From: Inquilinus ginsengisoli_B
GTDB lineage: Bacteria; Pseudomonadota; Alphaproteobacteria; DSM-16000; Inquilinaceae
Reading direction: 5' to 3'
DNA: 64,000 bases
Assembly (NCBI RefSeq): GCF_050434925.1
Contig: NZ_JBNDJK010000001.1
Coordinates: 7,998,001-8,062,000, forward strand
Made by a program: the position numbers and the translations under genes. Below, in pieces: positions 31,152 through 39,677 of the stretch (its first letter is position 1; the number at the start of each line of letters is the position of its first letter). The notes beneath the pieces are model-generated. The model had not been told where the DNA came from, ran no database searches, and saw only the letters and a list, made by a program, of their open reading frames with translations.

Positions 31152-32726
31152 CTAGGCGGCCGCGACCTCGATCAGGGTCGGCTTGCTGTCCTCGAAGGCG
31201 GCGGCCAGGCGCTGCGGCAGGTGGCGCGGGTCGTCGACCGCGGCGTAGCCGCAGCCATAGGTCGCGGCCATGGCGTCGAAGGCCGGCGGGTCGATGTCGA
31301 CGCCCAGCCGGTCGATCCCGGCCTTGTCCATGCCATAGGCGATCTGGCCGAGGCCGCGGTTGTTCCAGACCACGACCGGCAGGCCGAGGCCGAGATCGGC
31401 GGCGGTGCCCAGTTCCTGGCAGGTGAAGCCGATGCCGTAGTCGCCGGCCAGCGCCACCACCTGCGCCTCCGGCCGCGCCAGCTTGGCCCCGACCGCCGCC
31501 GGCAGGGCGTAGCCCAGGGTGCCGAAGCCGACCGGGTGCAGCCAGCCGCGCGGCTGCCGCACCGGGAACACGACATTGCCGGTGTAGGCGATCTGGGTCA
31601 TGTCGGTGACCACCACCGCGTCGTCCGGCAGGGCGTCGCGCAGCGTGGCCAGGAACGCCAGATGGCCGGGCTTGTCGCCGAACTCGGCCGCGTCGGCGAC
31701 CTGGCGCACCGGCGCCAGGTCGCCGGCCCAGACCGTGCGACCGCGCAGGTCGGACAGCGCCGCGACCAGCCCCTCCAGCGCCAGCCCGGCGTCGCAGAGC
31801 AGCGGCACCGCCGGCCGGTGGTCGCGCACCAGCACGTCGGGGTCGAGGTCGACCCGGATCAGCGCGGCCGGCAGGCGCAGCGGCGCCCAGCGGTCGTTCA
31901 GCGCCAGCTCGGTGCCGACGGCGAGCACGACATCGGCCTCGCCGATCAGGCGCTGCCCCTCCGTCGTGCCGATGCGGGAGCCGATCGAATGCGGCCCGTC
32001 ATCCGGCACGATGCCCTTGCCGGCGATCGAGCAGGCGACGACCGCGCCCAGGCTCTCGGCCAAGTGCCGGGCCGCGGCAGACGCCCCGACGGTGCCGCCG
32101 CCGAGCAGGATCAGCGGCCGCTTGGCGCCGCGCAGCAGCCCGGCCGCCTGGGCCATCGCCGCCGGGTTGGGGGCCGGCAGCGGCAGCGGCGGCAACCCGC
32201 CGGCATCCGCGGGCGCCTCGGCGGTGGCAACGTCGAGCGGCAGCTCGATATAGACCGGCCGCGGCCGGCCCAGCGTCATCCGGGCCAGGCTGAGATCGGC
32301 CACGGCGCGGGCCTGGGACGGGTCGATGACGGTAAGGGCGGAGGCGACCAGCCCCTCCATCGCCAGGCGCTGGTTGCGCATCTCGTGCAGCTCGCCGCGG
32401 CCGAGGCCGAGATCGGGGCGGGCATTGACGGTGGACAGCACCACCATCGGCACGCTGTCGGAATAGGCCTGGCCGATGCCGGTGGCGGCGTTGAGCAGGC
32501 CTGGGCCGGTGATCAGCACGCAGATCGCCGGGCGGCCGCTGGCCCGGGCATGGCCGTCGGCCATGAAGGCAGCCCCCTGCTCGTGCCGCACCGCGACATG
32601 GCGCAGCCCGTTGCGGCCGAGGGCGCGGTACAGTTCGAGCGTGTGCACGCCGGGGATGCCGAAGGCGGTGTCCACGCCGCTGCGGGTGAAGGCGTCGATG
32701 ATCGCCTGGGCGCAGTTGTCCGCCAT
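31152..32726 (-). CDS. Thiamine diphosphate-dependent decarboxylase (5-guanidino-2-oxopentanoate decarboxylase-like)
   Basis: A 524-residue ThDP enzyme of the acetolactate synthase/benzoylformate decarboxylase superfamily. The N-terminal PYR domain has VDTAFGIPGVHTLELYRALG and the cofactor-activating Glu in VRHEQGAAFMADGHARAS; ITGPGLLNAATGIGQAYSDS follows. The PP domain ends with the ThDP-Mg motif starting GDYGIGF and ending VVVWNN. FGIPGVHTxELYRxL is typical of AruI-like 5-guanidino-2-oxopentanoate decarboxylases of the arginine transaminase pathway, hence the tentative call; acetolactate synthase-like alternatives are possible because no small subunit is present. It lies downstream of an MFS transporter on the same strand, probably its substrate importer. 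Confidence 0.75.
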   Translation of the reverse strand: MADNCAQAIIDAFTRSGVDTAFGIPGVHTLELYRALGRNGLRHVAVRHEQGAAFMADGHARASGRPAICVLITGPGLLNAATGIGQAYSDSVPMVVLSTVNARPDLGLGRGELHEMRNQRLAMEGLVASALTVIDPSQARAVADLSLARMTLGRPRPVYIELPLDVATAEAPADAGGLPPLPLPAPNPAAMAQAAGLLRGAKRPLILLGGGTVGASAAARHLAESLGAVVACSIAGKGIVPDDGPHSIGSRIGTTEGQRLIGEADVVLAVGTELALNDRWAPLRLPAALIRVDLDPDVLVRDHRPAVPLLCDAGLALEGLVAALSDLRGRTVWAGDLAPVRQVADAAEFGDKPGHLAFLATLRDALPDDAVVVTDMTQIAYTGNVVFPVRQPRGWLHPVGFGTLGYALPAAVGAKLARPEAQVVALAGDYGIGFTCQELGTAADLGLGLPVVVWNNRGLGQIAYGMDKAGIDRLGVDIDPPAFDAMAATYGCGYAAVDDPRHLPQRLAAAFEDSKPTLIEVAAA

Positions 32727-32836
32727 GAAGCCTCTCCCCGAACTCCGATTCGTTGCCGGAGAGACTGCCGTGGGCCGCGGCGGATGACCACCCCTCGAAC
32801 CGCCGGGGCAGGGCTTCCCTGCCCCGGCGTCCAGGA

Positions 32837-34126
32837 TCAGGCGGTGGCTTCGACCAGCCTGCCGGTGGCGGGGCGCGAGCCGCGGCCGATCGCCAGCACC
32901 ATGAAGGCGGTGGCGACGCAGATCACGCCGGCGATCAGGAAGGCCAGGAGGTAGCCGTCCATGGCGGTGCGGATCACCCCGGCGCCGAAGGCGGCGGTGG
33001 CGGCGCCGACCTGGTGCGATGCGGCGATCCAGCCGAACACCACCGGCGCGTCGTCCTTGCCGAAGGCGTCGTTGGTCAGCTTCAGCGTCGGCGGCACGGT
33101 GGCGATCCAGTCGAGCCCGTAGAACACCGCGAAGACCGACAGGCCGTAGAAGCTGAAGCCGGAGAAGGGCAGGTAGATCAGCGACAGGCCGCGCAGCCCG
33201 TAATACCAGAACAGCAGCTTGCGGCTGGAATAGCGGTCGGACAGCCAGCCCGAGGCGGTGGTGCCGATCAGGTCGAAGATGCCCATCGCCGCCAGCAGCC
33301 AGGCGCCGGTGGTGGCCGGGATGCCCTGGTCCATGCAGGCAGCGATCAGATGGGTGCCGATCAGCCCGTTGGTGGTCAGGCCGCAGACGAAGAAGCTGCC
33401 GGCCAGCAGCCAGAAGTCGCGCTTCCTGGAGGCTCGGCCGAGGATGCGGAAGGCGGTGAGGATCGGGTTGCCGGTGGCCCCGGCCGGCGCCGCGCCCGGC
33501 GCCTCGCCGAGCCGGCCCAGGCCGACATCCTGCGGCCGTTCCGGCAGCAGCAGGAACACCACCGGAATCATCGCCGCGACCGCAGCGGCCACCACCCAGG
33601 CGACGGACTGCCAGCCGTAATCCTCCGCCACCGCGGCCAGGATCGGCAGGAACACCAGCGACCCGGTGGCGGTGCTGGCGGTCAGCAGGCCCATGACCAG
33701 GCCGCGCCGCTCCTGGAACCAGCGGTTGACGATGGTGGCGCCGAACACCATCGCGGCGATGCCGCTGCCGAAGCCGACGAACAGGCCCCAGGTCAGCACC
33801 AGCTGCCATTCCTGCGTGATCAGGGTCGAGCCGGACACGGCGGCGGCCAGCACCGCCAGGGCGAAGATGATGACCGGGCGGATGCCGAAGCGCTGCATCG
33901 CCGCCGCGGCGAACGGCCCCATCAGGCCGTAGAGGAAGATGTTCACGCCGATGGCGAAGGAGATGGTGTCGCGGCTCCAGCCGAAGGCCTGCTCCAGCGG
34001 CACGATCAGCACGCTGGGCGTGGCCCGGACGCCGGCGGCGGCGAGCAGGACGAAGAAGGCGACCGCCGCGGCGATCCAACCGTAATGCGTGCGGCCCGAC
34101 ACCAGGCGGGCGACGAGGGCGGTCAT
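32837..34126 (-). CDS. MFS transporter (oxalate/formate antiporter-like)
   Basis: A 429-residue inner-membrane protein with 12 predicted helices. It starts MTALVARLVSGRTHYGWIAA; HYGWIxxAxxF and the repeated GWSRDTISFAIGVNIFLYGL region mark the monocarboxylate/oxalate-formate antiporter branch. A central cytoplasmic loop around residues 200-230 (ERPQDVGLGRLGEAPGAAPA) separates the two six-helix halves, and SGWLSDRYSSRKLLFWYYG is the second-half signature loop. It probably takes up the carboxylate processed by the ThDP decarboxylase 110 bases downstream. The promoter region shared with the TetR gene carries twin perfect operators. Confidence 0.86.
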   Translation of the reverse strand: MTALVARLVSGRTHYGWIAAAVAFFVLLAAAGVRATPSVLIVPLEQAFGWSRDTISFAIGVNIFLYGLMGPFAAAAMQRFGIRPVIIFALAVLAAAVSGSTLITQEWQLVLTWGLFVGFGSGIAAMVFGATIVNRWFQERRGLVMGLLTASTATGSLVFLPILAAVAEDYGWQSVAWVVAAAVAAMIPVVFLLLPERPQDVGLGRLGEAPGAAPAGATGNPILTAFRILGRASRKRDFWLLAGSFFVCGLTTNGLIGTHLIAACMDQGIPATTGAWLLAAMGIFDLIGTTASGWLSDRYSSRKLLFWYYGLRGLSLIYLPFSGFSFYGLSVFAVFYGLDWIATVPPTLKLTNDAFGKDDAPVVFGWIAASHQVGAATAAFGAGVIRTAMDGYLLAFLIAGVICVATAFMVLAIGRGSRPATGRLVEATA

Positions 34127-34190
34127 CGGGATCCCCTACAGCTTCGGCGAAAGACCGTTGCGACTGGACAACAGCCGTGATCCGGCCCAG

Positions 34191-34243
34191 ATGTAACCGA
34201 TCGGTTCGTCGGCTGCCAAGACGTACGAACCGATCGGTTACAT
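34191..34243. promoter_or_regulatory. Twin perfect TetR operators between MFS and TetR genes
   Basis: ATGTAACCGATCGGTTCGT (34191-34209) and ACGAACCGATCGGTTACAT (34225-34243) are exact reverse complements. Each contains the 12-base palindrome AACCGATCGGTT (34195-34206 and 34228-34239), with centres 33 bases apart, about three helical turns. They lie just upstream of the TetR start at 34262 and the MFS start at 34126, so one repressor could silence both. Binding is inferred from location and symmetry. Confidence 0.82.
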
Positions 34244-34261
34244 GTCAAGCCCGGAGGCGGG

Positions 34262-34891
34262 ATGATGGCGGAGACGAGAACGACCCGGGAGGCGATGGCC
34301 GACGGCACGGCGCCGAAGCGGGCGCGCGACCGGATCTTCGCGGCCGCCGACGACCTGTTCTATCGCCAAGGCATCCGCGCGGTCGGGGTCGACGCGATCG
34401 CCAAGGAGGCTGGGGTCGCCAAGATCAGCCTGTACCGCGCCTTCCCGTCGAAGGACGACCTGGTCGTCGCCTATCTCGAGGACCGCAACGCCAGCTATTG
34501 GCAGCGCTGGGACCGCGCCTTCGCCAAGCACGAGGGCGATCCGCGGGCGCAGTTGCGGGCGATGATGGAGCATCTGGCCGACCGCACCACCGTGCCGGGC
34601 TATCGTGGATGCCCCTTCACCAACGACGCCACCGAGTTCCCGGATCCGAGTCATCCTGGCCGGCGGGTGGCCGAGGCCAACAAGCGCGAGCTGCGGCAGC
34701 GCCTGCTGCGCCTGGCCGAGGCGCTGGGCGCGCCCGATAAGCAGGCGCTGGCCGACGGGCTGGTGCTGCTGGTCGAGGGCGCCTACGCGATCAGCCAGAC
34801 CCTGAGCGGGCGCGACGGCCCCGGCCGGGCGATCATCTGGGCCGCCGAGGCGCTGGTCGAGGCGCAGCTGGGGCGGGACACCAGCGCCTGA
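34262..34891 (+). CDS. TetR/AcrR family transcriptional regulator
   Basis: A 209-residue repressor. The DNA-binding domain covers residues 18-65: KRARDRIFAAADDLFYRQGI, VGVDAIAKEAGVAKISLYRA and FPSKDDLVVAYLE. The C-terminal domain contains the GCPFTNDATEFPDPSHPGRR stretch common in YxaF/LmrA-like TetR regulators of carboxylate or detoxification genes. ATG 34262 is immediately followed by a second ATG at 34265; GGAGG upstream suits either. It is divergent from the MFS/decarboxylase pair, and the twin AACCGATCGGTT palindromes in between are its likely targets, giving autoregulation plus repression of the transporter until the substrate appears. Confidence 0.9.
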   Translation: MMAETRTTREAMADGTAPKRARDRIFAAADDLFYRQGIRAVGVDAIAKEAGVAKISLYRAFPSKDDLVVAYLEDRNASYWQRWDRAFAKHEGDPRAQLRAMMEHLADRTTVPGYRGCPFTNDATEFPDPSHPGRRVAEANKRELRQRLLRLAEALGAPDKQALADGLVLLVEGAYAISQTLSGRDGPGRAIIWAAEALVEAQLGRDTSA

Positions 34892-34914
34892 TGTCGCTGA
34901 GCCCATGAAAAGAT

Positions 34915-35014
34915 CGTCATTGCGACCCCGGCCTTGAGCCGGGGGAAGCAATCCCAGAGGCCGCAAGAGCGGAGGCATGGATTGCTTCGTCGGCTTCGCC
35001 TCCTCGCAATGACG
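34915..35014. repeat. Dispersed palindromic repeat, family A (diverged full copy)
   Basis: CGTCATTGCGA (34915-34925) and TCGCAATGACG (35004-35014) are outer arms; GAAGCAATCC and GGATTGCTTC are inner arms around a GC-rich centre. The overall plan matches the repeat at 8639-8726, with changed bases. It lies between the convergent TetR and DinB genes. Confidence 0.7.
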
Positions 35015-35067
35015 GTTCTTAGATAGGAGAGGGAAGAGCCCGATCACGCTCGCCGGTATGAACCCGC

Positions 35068-35613
35068 CTAGCGCCGCTCCAGTCCCAGCCGCTTCAGCTC
35101 GGCCTCGCGCCGCGGGGCGTCGGAGGCGAGGAAGAACTCGTCGAGCTGCGGCGGCGCCACCCGGGTGCCGGACAGCATGGCATGGGCCTGGCCGCGATGG
35201 TGGATCTGGTGCTGGAACAGATGCGCCAGGATGGCGCTGACCGTCTCGCGATAGGCGACGCCGTCGCGGCGGTCGATCGGCACCACCCGGTCGACGCCTG
35301 CCTGGTCGAGCCCGTCGCAGAATTCCACCAGATCACGATCGATCTGGGCTTGCGCCGCGGCCAAGTCGACCGCGTCGGGATAGGGGATCGGGTCGATCGG
35401 ATAGCGCCTGCCGGAGCCCTTCAGATCGGCCAGATAGGAGCGGTCAACGATCAGGATGTGGTTCAGGGTCCGCCGCAGCGACGGGAAGAAGCCGGTGCGC
35501 GGCGCCGCGAACTCCTCCGGCGTCAGGCGCAGGCAGGCGGCGTGCAGCCGGGCATTGGCCCAGGCGTTGTTGCGGGCCATCTGGCGGAAATGATCGGCCA
35601 GCGACGTCGCCAT
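35068..35613 (-). CDS. DinB family protein
   Basis: A 181-residue four-helix-bundle protein of the DinB/YfiT-like superfamily. It begins MATSLADHFRQMARNNAWAN and has NHILIVDRSYLADLKGSGRR and HLFQHQIHHRGQAHAMLSGT. The three histidines expected for the metal site are visible: one in LNHILIV and two in HQIHHRGQ. Related proteins are metal-dependent thiol transferases or of unknown function. NAWANARLHAACL matches the common DinB opening. It is a lone gene in the gap between the TetR gene and the DCC gene, so context does not suggest a partner. Confidence 0.87.
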   Translation of the reverse strand: MATSLADHFRQMARNNAWANARLHAACLRLTPEEFAAPRTGFFPSLRRTLNHILIVDRSYLADLKGSGRRYPIDPIPYPDAVDLAAAQAQIDRDLVEFCDGLDQAGVDRVVPIDRRDGVAYRETVSAILAHLFQHQIHHRGQAHAMLSGTRVAPPQLDEFFLASDAPRREAELKRLGLERR

Positions 35614-35800
35614 GTGGTCCTCCCGATCGTTTTGCGAGTAGTCGACCCGTCCATCGGCTTTCGATCAAGGAAATACTGGCGCGCAAGGGCAACTCGTCCA
35701 GGCCGTCGCGGTTCGATCCGCCGACAATCCGTCGCAGCGCGTCCACCCGGCCAATGCCCTAGGCTTCCCATCCGGCAGCAACGCAGCGGGCCGGAGCGGC

Positions 35801-36256
35801 ATGATCGAGCGCGAACCCTATAGCTGGCGGCAGGATCCGGCGGTGCCGGCCTTCGCCGACGACCGGCCGGTGATCGTCTTCGACGGCCATTGCGTCCTGT
35901 GCTCCGGCTGGGCCCGGTTCATCCTGAAGCACGACACGGCGAAGCGGTTCCGGCTGCTGCCGGCGCAGTCCCGGACCGGCCGCGCGCTCTACGTCCATTA
36001 CGGGCTCGACCCGGAGGATTACGAGACCAACATCCTGCTGGCCGACGGCGTCGCCTGGCTGAAGTCGGAGAGCGTGATCCGCACGGCGCTTGACCTCGGC
36101 TTCCCCTGGTCGCTGGTGGCGGCGCTGCTGGTCCTGCCCTTCGGCTGGCGCGAGCGGCTGTACAGCCTGCTGGCCCGCAACCGCCTGCGCCTGTTCGGCC
36201 GCAGCGACAGCTGCATGCTGCCGGTGCCAGGGCAGGAGGACCGCTTCCTGACATGA
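35801..36256 (+). CDS. DCC family thiol-disulfide oxidoreductase-like protein (DUF393)
   Basis: A 151-residue protein with a thioredoxin-like core and the DCC-type motif VFDGHCVLCSGWARFILKHD, where C31 and C34 form a CxxC pair after the conserved Asp. RFRLLPAQSRTGRALYVHYG and SESVIRTALDLGFPW follow, as in most family members. These proteins are predicted to catalyse thiol-disulfide exchange, but few are characterised. The end of the gene overlaps the next start (36253-36256, ATGA), so it is translated together with the DUF4166 protein, a pairing seen in other genomes. Confidence 0.85.
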   Translation: MIEREPYSWRQDPAVPAFADDRPVIVFDGHCVLCSGWARFILKHDTAKRFRLLPAQSRTGRALYVHYGLDPEDYETNILLADGVAWLKSESVIRTALDLGFPWSLVAALLVLPFGWRERLYSLLARNRLRLFGRSDSCMLPVPGQEDRFLT

Positions 36257-37938
36257 CCGACGGCCGCCTGCGCGTCCTGATCCTGGGCGGCTACGGCACC
36301 TTCGGCGGCCGGCTGGCCAGGCTGCTGGCAGGCGAGCCCCGGCTGACGCTGCTGATCGCCGGCCGGTCGCAGGCGAAGGCCGAGGCGTTCTGCCGGGCGC
36401 TGGGCGGGACGGCCGAGACGGTACCGCTGGCCGTCGACCGCGACGGCGACATGGCCCAGATCGCCACCGCGGCGGATATCGTGGTCGATGCCACCGGCCC
36501 GTTCCAGGCCTATGGCGACGCGCCCTACCGCGTGGTCGAGGCCTGCATCGCCGCCGGCGCCGATTATCTCGACCTGGCCGACGGTGCCGATTTCGTCGCC
36601 GGCATCGGCCGCTTCGACGATGCCGCCAAGGCCCGCGGGGTCGCCGTGCTGTCCGGCGTCAGCAGCTTTCCGGTGCTGACCGCGGCGGTGGTCCGGCATC
36701 TCGCCCGCGGCCTTGTCCGGGTCGAGAGCATCGAAGGTGGAATCGCCCCCTCGCCCTATGCCGGGGTCGGGCTGAACGTGATCCGCGCCATCGCCTCCTA
36801 TGCCGGGCAGGAGGTGCGGCTGACGCGCGATGGCGCGGCCGCGACCGGCCGGGCGCTGGTCGAGACCCGGCGCTGGACCATCGCGCCGCCGGGCCGGCTG
36901 CCCTTGCGCAGCACCCGCTTCTCCCTGGTCGACGTGCCCGATCTGCGGCTGCTGCCGGCGCTGTGGCCGGGGCTGCGCGAGATCTGGATCGGCGCCGGCC
37001 CGGTGCCGGCGGTGCTGCATCGCGGCCTGAACGCCCTGGCCCGGCTGGTGCGGATCGGGCTGATCCCGAGCCTGCGGCCGCTGGCGCCGCTGTTCCACGC
37101 CGCCATCAACCGGCTGCGCTGGGGCGAACATCGCGGCGGCATGATCGTGATCGTCCGCGGCCGCGACGCCGCCGATCAAGCCGTGGAGCGGTCCTGGCAC
37201 ATGCTGGCCGAGGGTGATGACGGGCCGCTGATCCCGTCGATGGCCGCGGCGGCGGTGATCCTGCGCCGGCTGCAGGGCCTGCGCCCCGCGCCCGGAGCCC
37301 AGGCCGCCACCAAGGCGCTGGAGCTGGCGGATTATCAGCCGCTGTTCGCCGGGCGGGCGATCGTCAGCGGCTGCCGCGAGGTCACGGCCGCGACGGCCCG
37401 GCAGCCGCTGTACCGCCGCATGCTGGGCGAGGCCTGGGCCGAGTTGCCGGAGCCGGTGCGGGCGATGCACGACCTGTCCGGCGACAGGCGAGTCGCCGGC
37501 CGGGCCGAGGTCGAGCGCGGCACCGGCTGGATGGCACGGCTGGCGGCGGCAGTCATCGGCTTCCCCGTGGCCAGGCGCGACGTGCCGGTCGAGGTCACCT
37601 TCCGGGTCCGGGACGGCGTGGAGACCTGGCGGCGCCGCTTCGCCGGCCGCGCCTTCTCCAGCACCCAGCAAGCCGGTCGCGACCGCTCGGAAGGGCTGCT
37701 GGAGGAGCGGTTCGGCCCGGTGCGGGTCGGGCTGGCGCTCGTGCTGGATGGTGACCGGCTGCGCCTGGTGGTGCGGCGCTGGAGCCTGCTGGGCCTGTCG
37801 ATGCCGCTGGCCCTGGCCCCGGGCGGCGAGGCGTGGGAGAGCGCGGCGGAGGGCCGGTTCCGCTTCCACGTTGAGATCCGCCACCCCTGGACCGGGCTGA
37901 TCGTCCGCTACCGCGGCTGGCTGGCGCCGGAGGACTGA
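36253..37938 (+). CDS. Saccharopine dehydrogenase-like NAD(P)-binding protein with DUF4166 domain
   Basis: A 561-residue two-domain protein. The N-terminal ~350 residues form a Rossmann domain that opens RVLILGGYGTFGGRLARLLA and contains IVVDATGPFQAYG and AGADYLDLADGADFVAGI, as in saccharopine dehydrogenase-like oxidoreductases. The C-terminal ~200 residues begin around PLYRRMLGEAWAELPEPVRA and include GTGWMARLAAAVIGFP and FRFHVEIRHPWTGLIVRYRG, the DUF4166 pattern. The substrate is unknown. It is coupled to the upstream DCC gene by a four-base overlap, and its last 31 bases overlap the end of the convergent alpha/beta hydrolase gene. Confidence 0.8.
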   Translation: MTDGRLRVLILGGYGTFGGRLARLLAGEPRLTLLIAGRSQAKAEAFCRALGGTAETVPLAVDRDGDMAQIATAADIVVDATGPFQAYGDAPYRVVEACIAAGADYLDLADGADFVAGIGRFDDAAKARGVAVLSGVSSFPVLTAAVVRHLARGLVRVESIEGGIAPSPYAGVGLNVIRAIASYAGQEVRLTRDGAAATGRALVETRRWTIAPPGRLPLRSTRFSLVDVPDLRLLPALWPGLREIWIGAGPVPAVLHRGLNALARLVRIGLIPSLRPLAPLFHAAINRLRWGEHRGGMIVIVRGRDAADQAVERSWHMLAEGDDGPLIPSMAAAAVILRRLQGLRPAPGAQAATKALELADYQPLFAGRAIVSGCREVTAATARQPLYRRMLGEAWAELPEPVRAMHDLSGDRRVAGRAEVERGTGWMARLAAAVIGFPVARRDVPVEVTFRVRDGVETWRRRFAGRAFSSTQQAGRDRSEGLLEERFGPVRVGLALVLDGDRLRLVVRRWSLLGLSMPLALAPGGEAWESAAEGRFRFHVEIRHPWTGLIVRYRGWLAPED

Positions 37939-38777
37939 CGCGCCAGCCGCAGCACCGCGTCGAAGACCGGGGTGCCGTGGTGGCCGATCTGCTCGACCAC
38001 GTCGAAATGGTGCCGGCCCGGCACCGCGATCGGCGCACGGGCGAGGATCGGCCAGGCAGCGGCCATCAGCGCCGACTGGCGGTGGAACTCCGCCGTCTCG
38101 TCGCCGCCGACCAGCAGTTCCAGCGGCGCGCCTGGCGAAGGTTTCGGCGCCTCGTGCAGGCTCCAGCCCGAGGCCTGTTCCGGCGTCAGGCGGATCAGCT
38201 CGTTCATGCTGGTGCGCAAGAGTGGCCGCAGGTCGAACACGCCGGAGATCGACAGGCCGCCGGCGAAAGGCGCGGCGGGCAGGCCACGTACCGGCCAGTC
38301 GGTCGCCAGCATCGACGCCGTGAGATAGCCGCCGGCGGAATGGCCGCTGACGATCAGGCGGCGCCGCTCGGCCTCGCCCAGCAGGCTGGTCCAGGCGAAG
38401 GCGATCGCCCGGCGGCAGCTTTCGGCGATGCCGGCGACCGTGGTCTGCGGGCACAGCGGGTAGTTCAGCACCAAAGTGCTGAAGCCGGCCGGTACCAAAG
38501 CCGCCGCGGCCCAGGACACCTCGTCCTTCGAGGAGGCGCGCCAGTAGCCGCCATGGATGAACACCACGGCGCCGCGCGGCCGGTCGGCGCGGAACAGGTC
38601 CAGCGTCTCGCGCGGATCCGCGCCATAGGCGATGCCGGCTTGGTGCGGCAGCCGCGCCCGCGTCGCCGCGGCGGTCTCCAGCCAGCGGCCGAACACGGCC
38701 GGCAGATCGGAGATGGTGACCCGCGGGTTGTACTCCCGCTCGCACCAGTCCGGGTCGTCGTAGTGGGGGGCGGTCAT
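37908..38777 (-). CDS. Alpha/beta hydrolase, kynurenine formamidase-like
   Basis: A 289-residue hydrolase with the HGG oxyanion motif in VVFIHGGYWRASSKDEVSWA, the nucleophile elbow VSGHSAGGYLTASML and a late His in VPGRHHFDVVEQIG. WCEREYNPRV at residues 12-21 and the HGGYW motif are typical of the arylformamidase (kynurenine formamidase)/carboxylesterase branch. Arylformamidase cleaves N-formylkynurenine to kynurenine and formate in tryptophan breakdown. That would fit with the following aromatic-CoA genes, since anthranilate comes from kynurenine, but no kynureninase or dioxygenase is present in the window. It is four bases from the Rid gene, in the same direction, so it is probably the last gene of that operon. 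Confidence 0.8.
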   Translation of the reverse strand: MTAPHYDDPDWCEREYNPRVTISDLPAVFGRWLETAAATRARLPHQAGIAYGADPRETLDLFRADRPRGAVVFIHGGYWRASSKDEVSWAAAALVPAGFSTLVLNYPLCPQTTVAGIAESCRRAIAFAWTSLLGEAERRRLIVSGHSAGGYLTASMLATDWPVRGLPAAPFAGGLSISGVFDLRPLLRTSMNELIRLTPEQASGWSLHEAPKPSPGAPLELLVGGDETAEFHRQSALMAAAWPILARAPIAVPGRHHFDVVEQIGHHGTPVFDAVLRLARQSSGASQPR

Positions 38778-38781
38778 TACC

Positions 38782-39222
38782 TCACTCCGGCAGCACGGCG
38801 GTGGCCTCGATCTCGACCAGCGCCTCGCGCTCCACCAGCTCGACCACCCGCATCACCGCCATGGCCGGGTAATGCGCGCCCATCACCTCGCGATAGGCGC
38901 GGCCGAGCGGCTTCAGGTTCGCGCGGTAGGCCTCCATGTCGGTGACGTACCAGGTCAGCCGGGCGATGTGCTGCGGTCCGCCCCCGGCCGCGGCCAGCAC
39001 CGCCAGGATGTTGCGCAGCGCCTGGGCGATCTGGCCGACCATGCCGTCGGCGAAGCGGCCCTCGGAATCCCAGCCGATCTGGCCGCCGACGAAGACCACC
39101 CGGCCGCGCCCCATCATGCCGTTGGCATAGCCCCTCGGCGCCGGCCAGCCTTCCGGCTGCAGCGTCACCAGGCCACCGGCGGCGGCCCCCTGGGCCTGAT
39201 CGATCATGGTCACGTCGCGCAT
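38782..39222 (-). CDS. RidA family protein of the aromatic-CoA operon
   Basis: A 146-residue Rid-fold protein reading LVTLQPEGWPAPRGYANGMM, VVFVGGQIGWDSEGRFADGM and ending REALVEIEATAVLPE. The YANGM--GxxVFVGGQIGWD pattern is typical of the Rid proteins that accompany 2-aminobenzoyl-CoA/salicylyl-CoA gene sets. The catalytic Arg position reads PAMAVMRVVEL, so simple imine hydrolysis as in RidA may not apply; it could act on a ring-derived enamine. ATG 39222 overlaps the thioesterase gene by 13 bases; ATG 39207, five codons downstream, is the alternative. Gene order supports a role in the same pathway. Confidence 0.85.
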   Translation of the reverse strand: MRDVTMIDQAQGAAAGGLVTLQPEGWPAPRGYANGMMGRGRVVFVGGQIGWDSEGRFADGMVGQIAQALRNILAVLAAAGGGPQHIARLTWYVTDMEAYRANLKPLGRAYREVMGAHYPAMAVMRVVELVEREALVEIEATAVLPE

Positions 39223-39677
39223 CTCCGCTGATAGGAGTCCACCGCGTCCCGGATGTCCGCCGGGATCGGGATCGACGCCGCCTCGTTGATATCCGTGGTC
39301 ACCAGCACCAGCCGCCCAACCAGCACCGGCTCGCCCTCGCGATGGCCGTGGAAGGCCAAGCCGATCGATGTGCGGCCGACCCGCTCGACCAGCAGGGTCA
39401 GGCTGAGGACATCGCCCAGCCGCGCCGGCTTCACGTAGTCGCATTCGGCCCGGACATAGCCGAGCCCGACCCGGCGGCGCTGGATGATGTCGGCATAGTC
39501 GAGGCCGAGATCGGCCGCGAACCACTCCTCCACCGCGTTCTGCATCATCATGAAGTAGCGGGCGAAGAAGACGATGCCGGCGGTGTCGCAATGCTCGAAC
39601 CGGATCGGCTGCCGGGTGGTGAAGGCGGCAGCCGGCCGGTCGGCGACGGGCAGCGGGGCGCGGCGGGTGTCGTTCAT
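39210..39677 (-). CDS. Acyl-CoA thioesterase, 4-hydroxybenzoyl-CoA thioesterase-like
   Basis: A 155-residue hotdog-fold thioesterase. The motif IRFEHCDTAGIVFFARYFMM carries the Asp that in 4-hydroxybenzoyl-CoA thioesterase attacks the thioester; VEEWFAADLGLDYADII and CDYVKPARLGDVLSLTLLVE are further conserved blocks. It would release a free aromatic acid or rescue CoA from dead-end aryl-CoA. ATG 39677 overlaps the stop of the upstream ligase by four bases. It belongs to the co-directional set ligase-thioesterase-Rid-hydrolase. Confidence 0.9.
   Translation of the reverse strand: MNDTRRAPLPVADRPAAAFTTRQPIRFEHCDTAGIVFFARYFMMMQNAVEEWFAADLGLDYADIIQRRRVGLGYVRAECDYVKPARLGDVLSLTLLVERVGRTSIGLAFHGHREGEPVLVGRLVLVTTDINEAASIPIPADIRDAVDSYQRRCAT

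Noticed and set aside
31152..34079. A fused 975-residue MFS-decarboxylase protein
   Set aside because: The upstream part is a shadow frame of the MFS gene; the decarboxylase has its own ATG at 32726 and the MFS reads in another frame.
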